Assembly: GCA_039033855.1 (NCBI GenBank)
Contig: JBCCBV010000008.1
Span: 1 to 64,000 of the forward strand
Reading direction: 5' to 3'
Source: JBCCBV01 sp039033855
Lineage (GTDB): Bacteria > Planctomycetota > Phycisphaerae > Phycisphaerales > Phycisphaeraceae
Length of the DNA stretch: 64,000 nucleotides
The notes below the pieces were generated by a model that was given only the letters and a program-made list of their open reading frames with translations, was not told the DNA's origin and did not search any database. The position numbers and the translations under genes were made by a program. Of the stretch, positions 8,218 to 15,312 are shown piece by piece. Position 1 is the first letter of the stretch, and every line of letters starts with the position of its first letter.

Positions 8218-8735
8218 AGGCATCGGCACCTGAACCCGTGCGGCCTCCGCGTTTCTGCCCGGCGTGCGGGTACGACCTGCACGGCCACGCGCCATATGTC
8301 GAGCAAGACGAGTTCATGATGCGCTGCTCCGAGTGTGGAAAGCAGTCGAAGCTGCACGAGCTCAAGCGACCCTGTAAGCCGATCTCCCCGTACTTCCGCG
8401 GGTCTATCGCCATGCTTGGCGCCATCAACCTTGGAAACGCAAGCTTCCTCTCTCCCTGGCTCATGTTCAGCCACGCGAGCGCCAGTGAAGGATCATTGTG
8501 GATTGGCATATCGCTGTTTTTCGCGAGCACGTCATCGCCGATCATCATTCTCGTAAGCGCCAGCCAAGGCCTGAGGATACCCGTCGTTGCCATCACGGCA
8601 ATGGCGGCAACCCTCTTTCTGTTCGGGACGTACTGGATCATCCCGGTCATTCTTTCGTTGGCGTGGATCCCCGCCGCCGCGGCAGGATGCGCTTGTCTGC
8701 GAATCGCTGGGTATGGCCTGTGGAGAAGACGGTGA
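8214..8735 (+). CDS. Zinc-ribbon membrane protein
   Basis: 173 residues, function unknown. The ribbon is close to the N-terminus: FCPACGYDLHG (Cys15, Cys18) and CSECGKQ (Cys38, Cys41), with Lys instead of the usual Trp after the last Cys-Gly. About four hydrophobic segments follow. It overlaps both neighbours (ATGA at 8214, GTGA at 8732). It shares the lower GC content of the preceding gene. Confidence 0.75.
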   Translation: MKASAPEPVRPPRFCPACGYDLHGHAPYVEQDEFMMRCSECGKQSKLHELKRPCKPISPYFRGSIAMLGAINLGNASFLSPWLMFSHASASEGSLWIGISLFFASTSSPIIILVSASQGLRIPVVAITAMAATLFLFGTYWIIPVILSLAWIPAAAAGCACLRIAGYGLWRRR

Positions 8736-9379
8736 GCACGCCATCCGCGTACGTCGCCAACCCGCCCGCTACGCGCTACTGCCCGGCGTGCGGGTACGAC
8801 CTGCGCGGCATGACCCCGGAAACATCGCAAGCCACGGAAGCGTCTTCGGCGAGCGACGGCGCCGATGCGCCCGCTTCCTGCCCCGAGTGCGGCTGGGAAG
8901 GGCGAGAACTTCAAACCCGCTTCGGGCCGGACTACCCCAAACGACGCAAGGCCGCGCGGGCGTGTTTGATAACGGCATGCCTGGCAATCCCGCTGACGCT
9001 GCTCGGCCTGGGTGCCCTGGGCGACGGGCTGGCGCTCGCGTGGCAGGGCATGCACTCGATCGCCGGCGCATCGCCCCGGGCGAGCAACCTCGTACAACTG
9101 CAAATGCGCACCGAGGCGCTGATCTCCACCGCTGCGATGGTGCTCATCGGCATCGGCGCCCTGATCTTCGTGCGGTTCCGGTTCGACCTGGGCGTGTCCG
9201 TCACGGGGGTGCTCGGCGTGCTGACGGCCATCCCGACCGCGCTGCTGCTGGGCGCTTACTGGCTGACCTGGGGGTTGCCGTTGCTGCTGGTGTGCACGGC
9301 GTTCCTCACGCTCGACGCGGTCACGCTCCGCAGAAGGTTGCTCGCGCCGATGAACACGGCGTGCGCAGCGGACCGGTGA
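8732..9379 (+). CDS. Zinc-ribbon membrane protein, last of the array
   Basis: 215 residues, function unknown. It has YCPACGYDLRG (Cys17, Cys20), a long Ser/Ala-rich ribbon loop, CPECGWEG (Cys50, Cys53), and four hydrophobic segments between about residues 76 and 195. The GTG at 8732 overlaps the previous stop (GTGA) and is preceded by GGAGA at proper distance, so it is preferred to longer in-frame alternatives. A palindrome at 9422-9440 lies about 40 bases past the stop and may end the transcript. Confidence 0.78.
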   Translation: MSTPSAYVANPPATRYCPACGYDLRGMTPETSQATEASSASDGADAPASCPECGWEGRELQTRFGPDYPKRRKAARACLITACLAIPLTLLGLGALGDGLALAWQGMHSIAGASPRASNLVQLQMRTEALISTAAMVLIGIGALIFVRFRFDLGVSVTGVLGVLTAIPTALLLGAYWLTWGLPLLLVCTAFLTLDAVTLRRRLLAPMNTACAADR

Positions 9380-9420
9380 ATCTCGCGGGCCGATCGAACG
9401 GTGCGGGCGTATCCAAGACG

Positions 9421-9496
9421 ACCGGGCTCGCAGAGCCCGGCTTGCTGCAAACCCGGCTCGCATGGCAATGCACCCCCGGGCAAAACCCGGGGCTAA
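9421..9496 (+). repeat. Two GC-rich palindromic intergenic repeats (families 1 and 2)
   Basis: Family 2 copy: CCGGGCTC (9422-9429), three-base loop, GAGCCCGG (9433-9440). Family 1 copy: CCCCGGG (9474-9480), loop CAAAA, CCCGGGG (9486-9492), then CTAAA. Both types recur elsewhere in the window (12982, 14544, 14622, 14984, 31231, 31289, 36028). Neither has a T-run. The whole gap 9380-9539 holds no gene. Confidence 0.6.
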
Positions 9497-9539
9497 ACGG
9501 GTGCGTCCGTCCTCTTGCTTACCCGAGACTATTTACGCA

Positions 9540-11558
9540 TCACGCCGGGCTGTCCGACCTTAGCTCGAGATAGGCCAGTTGTGCTTCGCTCAGTTCGACG
9601 CCAAGCGCGGGCAGCGTGGTGTCGAGCTCTTCGATCCAACGCGGGCCGATGAGCGCAAAGCTCGGGAACGCCTGGGCCAGAACGTACGCCGTGGCCACGT
9701 TGTGGGCCGTCACCCCAAATCGCTCCGCCAGCTCGAATGCCCGGGTCCGCCGCTGGCGGTTGGATGCGCTATCAAACGCATGGCCGGACAGCCCCGCGGC
9801 CTGCTGGCCGAAGAAGTAGCCACGGGCGCCGCTCGACCACGCAAAGTGGGTCAGCCCCATCTCGCGCGTGCGGTCGAGGCTGTCGCGGTCGCTGATCGCC
9901 AGGCAGCCGTCCCACACCGGCTCGACCATCTCGGCCAGCGACAGGTTGTTGCTCAGCAGCGTCATGGGCGTCTTGCCGTGCTTGTGGGCGTACGCGTTGG
10001 CCTCGGCGATACGCCCCAGGCTCCAGTTACTACCGCCGAAGGCGCCGACCTTGCCCTGCTCGGCCAGTTCGTGCAGCGCATCAACAAACTCGTCCACCGG
10101 CACCTCGGGGTCGTCGCGGTGCAGCAGGTAGAACTCGACGTGGTCGGTCTTGAGGTCTTCCAAGTTCTCGTGGAGTTGAGACACCGCGTGGTCGGGCGTG
10201 CACAACGGCGTGTGGGCGCCCTTCGACAGCAGCACCACATCATCACGCACCCCGCGGTCGTCGATCCACTGCCCCAGGCACCGCTGCATCTTGCGGTGGG
10301 CGTACATCCACGCGGTGTCAAAGGCGTTCCCGCCGACCTCGAGCCAGCGGTCCCACAGCGGGGCGCCGTCGGCGAACGACAGCTTGTTGTCGCATCCCAT
10401 CACGAGTAGCGAGACCGGTTTATCGATTCCGGGCACCTGCGCATAAGTCATCGGCGCGCCGGCGCGTTTGGCCGGCGGCCGGCCGTGCACGGGTGGGTAC
10501 ACGCCGGGCTGCTCGACGGGATACGTCAGGCCAACGCTTTTGCGCCACTGGTCGAGGACGCGCGCATTGCCCAGCGAATCGGCCCAGGTCATCGCCGGGT
10601 GTTCGACCTGCCCGTTAGCGATCGCCTCGGCCGCGGCGCGGGCTTCGCAAGCGAAGGCGGTGCGTGGCGCGTTGATCTCGATGGTTTCGGAAGGTTTTCC
10701 CGGCTTGTGCAGGTGCAGGGTGAACACGCCGCCGCGCTCGCGGTCGTTGGCCCAGGGGTCGGGGGCTTCGAGCACGCCGGCCTCGCCCACCACACGCAGC
10801 CGGGTGTGGCCCGGCGTGCGTAAGCCGGTGGAAACCTGCGCCACGATGCCCGACGCAAACGCGAGCGACGCCGACGCCGCTTCGTCCACGCCGGTGGGCC
10901 CGATGTGTCCTACGGCCTTCACCTCGGCGGGGTCGTCGAACACCGAGCCGTCTTGTTTCGCCGCCCCGGCCAAGCGCCGGCAGAGGGCCACCGGGTAGCA
11001 GCCGACGTCCAGGATCGCCCCGCCGGCGAGCTGCGGGTTCCACAGCCGGCCGTCGGGGTCGCGCGTCGCGGCGAAGTAACCAAAGTCGCACTGCAGCATC
11101 GTCACCTTGCCCAAGTCGCCGGCCTCGATGCGTCGGACGATCTCGGCGACCTGCGGGTGGTGGCGTTCCTTAAAAGCTTCCATGAAGAAGCGACGCTCCC
11201 GTCGAGCGGTGGCGATCACGGCGTCGACCTCGGCCGCGCTCAGGCCGGCAGGCTTTTCGCACACCACGGCCTTGCCCGACTCGAGCGCGCGGATCGCCCA
11301 CATCGCATGGCTGGGGTGCGGCGTGGCGATGTAAACCGCATCGACCCCCGGAAGTTGCAGCAGTTCGTCATACGACCCCAGCGCCTGCGCGCCCGGCGCG
11401 TGCGCATCGACAAAAGCGGCGGCACGGCCGAGGCTCCGGCTGGCGGCCGCGGAGATCACGCCGGCGCCGGCGTCTTTCACCGCGTGGGCAAACGCCTGGG
11501 CGATGGTGCCAGGGCCGAGGATGCCCCAGCGGACGGATTCGGGCGAAAAAGGCGGCAT
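9540..11558 (-). CDS. Fused Gfo/Idh/MocA oxidoreductase - aldo/keto reductase
   Basis: 672 residues carrying two complete NAD(P)-dependent oxidoreductases in one frame. Residues 1-360 are a Gfo/Idh/MocA dehydrogenase of the dihydrodiol-dehydrogenase type: WGILGPGTIAQ nucleotide site, TPHPSHAMWA, and CEKPAG. Residues from about 370 are an aldo/keto reductase with its catalytic tetrad visible: D in AFDTAW, Y in MYAHRK, K in LLSKGAH and H in LLHRDD, plus GGSNWS. There is no stop or restart between the halves. The start at ATG 11558 trims an unsupported 27-residue extension. It lies 52 bases downstream of enolase on the same strand. The fusion suggests sequential reactions on one sugar-like substrate; that substrate is unknown. 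Confidence 0.88.
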   Translation of the reverse strand: MPPFSPESVRWGILGPGTIAQAFAHAVKDAGAGVISAAASRSLGRAAAFVDAHAPGAQALGSYDELLQLPGVDAVYIATPHPSHAMWAIRALESGKAVVCEKPAGLSAAEVDAVIATARRERRFFMEAFKERHHPQVAEIVRRIEAGDLGKVTMLQCDFGYFAATRDPDGRLWNPQLAGGAILDVGCYPVALCRRLAGAAKQDGSVFDDPAEVKAVGHIGPTGVDEAASASLAFASGIVAQVSTGLRTPGHTRLRVVGEAGVLEAPDPWANDRERGGVFTLHLHKPGKPSETIEINAPRTAFACEARAAAEAIANGQVEHPAMTWADSLGNARVLDQWRKSVGLTYPVEQPGVYPPVHGRPPAKRAGAPMTYAQVPGIDKPVSLLVMGCDNKLSFADGAPLWDRWLEVGGNAFDTAWMYAHRKMQRCLGQWIDDRGVRDDVVLLSKGAHTPLCTPDHAVSQLHENLEDLKTDHVEFYLLHRDDPEVPVDEFVDALHELAEQGKVGAFGGSNWSLGRIAEANAYAHKHGKTPMTLLSNNLSLAEMVEPVWDGCLAISDRDSLDRTREMGLTHFAWSSGARGYFFGQQAAGLSGHAFDSASNRQRRTRAFELAERFGVTAHNVATAYVLAQAFPSFALIGPRWIEELDTTLPALGVELSEAQLAYLELRSDSPA

Positions 11559-11610
11559 CGGCGGTCCAACTTTCCCACTAAGCGGCGAACGCCAAGTCGT
11601 TCCGGGGGCT

Positions 11611-12912
11611 TTACCCCTTGTTCCAGAACTTGCCGCCATAAACCGCCTGATCGCCGAGCTGCTCGGCGATGCGCAGCAGCTGGTTGTACTTGGCGTTGCG
11701 GTCGGATCGGCACGGGGCGCCGGTCTTAATCTGCCCGCAGTTGGTGGCCACGGCGATGTCGGCGATGGTCGCGTCTTCGGTTTCGCCCGAACGGTGCGAG
11801 AGCACGGCCGAGTACTTGTTGCGCATCGCCAAACCGACGGCCTCGAAGGTCTCGCTCAGCGTGCCGATCTGGTTGACCTTCACCAAAATCGAGTTGGCGC
11901 AGCCCTTGTCGATGCCCTTCTGCAGGAAGCTGGGGTTGGTGACGAACAGGTCGTCGCCCACGAGCTGGACCTTGTCGCCGATCTTGTCGGTCAGGGTCTT
12001 CCAGCCGTCCCAGTCGTTCTCGGCCAGGCCGTCTTCAATCGAGCGGATCGGATACTTGCCGCACCACTCGGCCCACAGGCCGGCCATGTCGTCGCTCGAG
12101 AGGATTTCTTGAGAGCTTGAGAAGAACTTGTAACCCTGCTTGCCGTCCTTCTCGGCCTCGTTCCACAATTCGCTGGTGGCGGGGTCCAGCGCGACAAACA
12201 CCTGCTCGCCCCAGGTGTAACCGGCCTTGCCGACGGCCTCTTCAATCAACTTGATGGCTTCTTCGTTGTCCTTGAGGTCCGGGGCAAAGCCGCCCTCGTC
12301 GCCCACGGCGGTCGAAAGGCCCTTGGCCTTCAAGACGCCCTTGAGCGTGTGGTACACCTCGACGCCGCAGCGCAGGGCCTCGTGGAAGTCGTCGAAACCC
12401 CACGGTTGGATCATGAACTCCTGGAAGTCCACGGTGTTGTCGGCGTGCTTGCCGCCGTTGAGGATGTTGAGCATCGGCACGGGCAGCACCTTGGCGGCGG
12501 CGCCCCCGAGGTAGCGGTACAGCGGCAGGCCCGAGGCGTCGGCAGCGGCGTGGGCCGCGGCCATCGACACGCCCAGAATCCCGTTGGCCCCGAGCTTGCC
12601 CTTGTTGGCGGTGCCGTCGGCGTCGAGCATCACGGCGTCGAGCTGTTCCTGGTCGCGGGCGTCGAGTCCGATCAGCTCCGGCGCCAGGGCGCGGTTGACG
12701 TTGTCGACCGCCTTCTCGACCGACTTGCCGACGTAGTAGTCCTTCTTCCCGTCGCGGAGTTCGACCGCTTCGTGCTCGCCCGTCGACGCGCCCGACGGCA
12801 CCATCGCCCGGCCGACCGCCCCGCCGACAAGCGACACCTCAACCTCCACCGTGGGGTTGCCCCGGGAATCGAGAACCTGGCGGGCGTGAACGTCGTCGAT
12901 ATCGAAAGGCAT
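11611..12912 (-). CDS. eno: Enolase
   Basis: 433 residues, the standard length. It interconverts 2-phosphoglycerate and phosphoenolpyruvate in glycolysis. Clear signatures: DSRGNPTVEVEV at the N-terminus, MVPSGASTGEHEAVELRD, the metal ligands in FVALDPAT, SIEDGLAENDW and VGDDLFVTN, and SHRSGETEDATIAD near the end. The ATG at 12912 gives the canonical MPFDIDDVHARQVLDSRG start with GGAAAG a few bases upstream. The next gene in the same direction is the oxidoreductase fusion, 52 bases on. Confidence 0.97.
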   Translation of the reverse strand: MPFDIDDVHARQVLDSRGNPTVEVEVSLVGGAVGRAMVPSGASTGEHEAVELRDGKKDYYVGKSVEKAVDNVNRALAPELIGLDARDQEQLDAVMLDADGTANKGKLGANGILGVSMAAAHAAADASGLPLYRYLGGAAAKVLPVPMLNILNGGKHADNTVDFQEFMIQPWGFDDFHEALRCGVEVYHTLKGVLKAKGLSTAVGDEGGFAPDLKDNEEAIKLIEEAVGKAGYTWGEQVFVALDPATSELWNEAEKDGKQGYKFFSSSQEILSSDDMAGLWAEWCGKYPIRSIEDGLAENDWDGWKTLTDKIGDKVQLVGDDLFVTNPSFLQKGIDKGCANSILVKVNQIGTLSETFEAVGLAMRNKYSAVLSHRSGETEDATIADIAVATNCGQIKTGAPCRSDRNAKYNQLLRIAEQLGDQAVYGGKFWNKG

Positions 12913-12981
12913 GGGTCTTTCCAGTGTCGTGTGGTGAAGTGCGAATGGGGAGTGGGCGGTGGAACGCGAGGGCCCGGGTGC

Positions 12982-13004
12982 GAGCCGGGTTCTGTGAACC
13001 CGGT
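12982..13004 (-). repeat. GC-rich palindromic repeat (family 2)
   Basis: CCGGGTTC (12985-12992), TGT loop, GAACCCGG (12996-13003), flanked by GAG and T as in the other family 2 copies but in the opposite orientation. It lies upstream of enolase. The surrounding gap 12913-13207 also holds several TTCCGGGG-type short units (13030-13085) and no gene. Confidence 0.55.
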
Positions 13005-13207
13005 CACCGCGGTTTCGGGTTCCGGTGAAGGACCCGGGATTTCCGCGAGGCGCCGGGGTCTTCCGGCGGTTTTCCGGGGGCGAAGAGTGTATCAGCGGCT
13101 TCGCGCACGCAAACCGCCCTGCGCTCACGCCATTTTCACAACCGCTTGCCATGATGCGTGGGCAAAGAAACGTTTCACACCCACCTCCGGGGCAAGGAGG
13201 ACTCGAC

Positions 13208-14035
13208 ATGCAAGAGGGACGACGCACCGGCCATCGGCTCGGACGCCCGGCGATCGCCGCGACCTATGGAACGACCCGTGGGCTCGGCGCGGTGCTTGTC
13301 GCAGGCTTGGGCGCGGGCCAGGCGTCGGCGGTCGAAATCATCGCGGACCTCAGCGGCCACTTCGACAGCACCGGGTCGTTCGTCGCCGACGAATCCACCA
13401 ACCAGAACTACGCCACCGGCTTCCTGACCGACCCGCTCACCAGCACGTTGTTTGTTCGGCGGAGCTACTTCATCTTCGACCTGACCGCGTTGTCGGGCGA
13501 GGTGATCGACGCGGTGCTCACGCTGCCGCAGTCCGCCCCGCCGGTGCCGATCTTCGCGTCGCCCGACGGCTTCGAGATCTTCCTGGTCACCACCACCCTG
13601 CCGACCGAAGCCGAGATCCGCGACCCGTCGCTGTTCACCGCCCCCGACACGCTGGAGACCGGCCCGGGCGGGGTGTTCGCCCAACTCGGCGCGGGCGATC
13701 TGCTGGGCGACCTCGAAGTCGAAGACCCGATCGTCTTTGCGCCGGACCCGCCGCCCGCGGAGTTGTTCGTGCCGTTGTCTTCGCCCGAGGCGCTCGACTA
13801 CATCAACGACGCGATTGGCGGGACGCTGATTCTCTCGGCCCGGCTGTTTTCGGACGAGATCACCCCGCCGGACACGCCGCGGTTTGTGTTTGCGGGAACC
13901 AACCCGGGCGTGCCCCCGCCGTTCACCGCGCCGACGCCGCCGGTGTTCATCGACCTGACGTTCGTGCCCGAGCCGGGCACCGGCGTTCTCGCCCTGGCGG
14001 GCGCTTCGCTGCTGGGGGCGAGGCGGCGGCGGTAA
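13208..14035 (+). CDS. Secreted PEP-CTERM protein
   Basis: 275 residues. It has a basic N-terminus and a signal peptide ending near GQASA, a beta-rich body (RRSYFIFDLTALSGEVIDAV is typical of a secreted beta-sandwich), and a PEP-CTERM tail: VPEPGTG, a hydrophobic segment and GARRRR. The tail is normally processed by an exosortase after export, leaving the protein at the cell surface or in the extracellular matrix. The start is fixed by AGGAGG seven bases before ATG 13208. It has no dockerin-like repeat, unlike the other PEP-CTERM proteins here. The function is unknown. Confidence 0.8.
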   Translation: MQEGRRTGHRLGRPAIAATYGTTRGLGAVLVAGLGAGQASAVEIIADLSGHFDSTGSFVADESTNQNYATGFLTDPLTSTLFVRRSYFIFDLTALSGEVIDAVLTLPQSAPPVPIFASPDGFEIFLVTTTLPTEAEIRDPSLFTAPDTLETGPGGVFAQLGAGDLLGDLEVEDPIVFAPDPPPAELFVPLSSPEALDYINDAIGGTLILSARLFSDEITPPDTPRFVFAGTNPGVPPPFTAPTPPVFIDLTFVPEPGTGVLALAGASLLGARRRR

Positions 14036-14080
14036 TCGGCATACCCGCGTGTTTCGCGCAGCCGGTCATGGCTGCCTTAT

Positions 14081-14503
14081 CTACGGCCCTTTAACAGCGC
14101 GATCCGGCTGCGCATCGGGCTTAGGGGCGGACTTGGGGTCGTGTCGGCGACGCCAGTCGTACTTATGTGGGTCGCTGTCGTAATGCGGATCGACCGCGCC
14201 GCAGTCGGGGCAGGTCGCGTCGGGCGCCTCGGGCACGCCGGTGAGGTTGTAGCCGCAGTCGGGGCAACGGTTGTGTTGGGTGTAGAAGCGAAAGCGGACG
14301 ATGGCCCGCACGAGTAACCCGCCATAGAGGGCCAGAAATACGGTCAGCCAGTGCGTGGTGAAAACGCTGTCGCGCGTGAGGAATACGGCCACCACGCTGG
14401 CGACCGGCAGGGTCGCGAGAAGCCATGACCAGTGAAAGTGCTCCTTGCGAAGCCAACGCGACTTAGGCGTGGAATGTAGATGGTCTGAGTGCGGCCCCGG
14501 CAT
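14081..14503 (-). CDS. Orphan zinc-ribbon membrane protein
   Basis: 140 residues, function unknown. Two hydrophobic segments (about residues 26-42 and 50-70) come first; the ribbon follows them: CPDCGYNLTG (Cys80, Cys83) and CPDCGAVD (Cys98, Cys101), then a charged tail. This is the reverse order of the array at 3.4-9.4 kb, where the ribbon precedes the helices, but the ribbon sequence is of the same family. It is convergent with the PEP-CTERM gene, with a 45-base gap. Confidence 0.75.
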   Translation of the reverse strand: MPGPHSDHLHSTPKSRWLRKEHFHWSWLLATLPVASVVAVFLTRDSVFTTHWLTVFLALYGGLLVRAIVRFRFYTQHNRCPDCGYNLTGVPEAPDATCPDCGAVDPHYDSDPHKYDWRRRHDPKSAPKPDAQPDRAVKGP

Positions 14504-15065
14504 AACCCAAGCCTATCGACGGGACAGGCGAGCCCCAAGCTTGTTAGCCCCCGGCTCTGCCGGGGGATCGCGCGGCGCGGACGCATATCGCCAAAGCGAA
14601 CGCCAACGCGGGGAAGGCACGCGCCCGGGCAAAGCCCGGGGCTAACGGAAAACGGCGAGCAAAATCAGAAGCCTCCAACACGAGGCCCGACCGTGAGGGA
14701 GGGCGGCCTCAGATCGATGCGCGAAGTAATGCCCATGACATCTGGCTTGCATCCGCGCACGCGTCAAAGGCCCCGCTTACTTACGTGCGCGGCTCGTCCG
14801 GACGCAGCTGAAACACGGCGACTCGAATGCGAGGCCCGACCGCCCCCGGAACAAGCGGGCGGCTACCAACAGATGTGTTAGATCATCACCGCAGCATCCG
14901 GCCTGCATCCACGCAGCGGTACGAGGCCCCACTCCCTGACGGTCGTGGCTCGTCTGAACGTCTCTCGATCGGCGCGAAGCAAAACCGGGCTCGCGGGAGC
15001 CCGGCTCGTCAAAGCGATGGGATGCGGTGACCGGTACCCAATACCCGGGCCCCGAGACCCGCGGC
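14504..15065. repeat. Gene-free gap filled with repeats
   Basis: No convincing gene in 562 bases. Family 1 palindromes lie at 14544-14570 (CCCCCGGC/GCCGGGGG) and 14622-14646 (CCCGGGC/GCCCGGG), in opposite orientation. A diverged 66-base direct repeat is present at 14739-14804 and 14895-14960 (shared core: CATC-GGC-TGCATCC then AGGCCCC then GGCTCGTC-G-ACG). GAGGCCCGACC occurs at about 14682 and 14830. A family 2 palindrome lies at 14984-15007. It looks like a landing zone for dispersed repeats between rpmH and the ribbon gene. Confidence 0.6.
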
Positions 15066-15215
15066 TCAGAACGATCGGCGGACGTTCACCGACCGGCCGA
15101 CGCGGCGCTTGGCGTTGATCATCCGACGGCCGGTCTTGGTCCGCATCCGGGCGCGGAAACCGAACTTGCGGGCACGCTTGATCAGGCTGCGACGCTTGGG
15201 GTAGTGGGTCGACAT
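15066..15215 (-). CDS. rpmH: 50S ribosomal protein L34
   Basis: 49 residues, strongly basic, with the hallmark GFRARMRTKTGRRMINAKR core and R-V-GRS ending. It binds 23S rRNA in the large subunit. The start is the ATG at 15215, and the length matches the family (44-50). In many bacteria rpmH is followed by rnpA and lies near dnaA and the origin; here neither neighbour is present and the downstream gap contains only repeats. Confidence 0.96.
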   Translation of the reverse strand: MSTHYPKRRSLIKRARKFGFRARMRTKTGRRMINAKRRVGRSVNVRRSF

Positions 15216-15312
15216 GGCGGGGGTCCAATTCCGAGCTGAGAAGTTCGAGCGGTGAAGTTCGAATGCCGAACGTCGGGATGCGTCTCAACAGCGGACGCGG
15301 TTTGCGGCGGGA

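Noticed and set aside
12349..14094. A 581-codon plus-strand frame across the enolase gene and beyond
   Set aside because: It overlaps enolase in antisense and the PEP-CTERM gene in another frame; no motif supports it.
14504..15065. CRISPR array in the repeat-rich gap
   Set aside because: The repeats are few, of unequal length and mutually diverged, without regular spacers; no cas gene is present.
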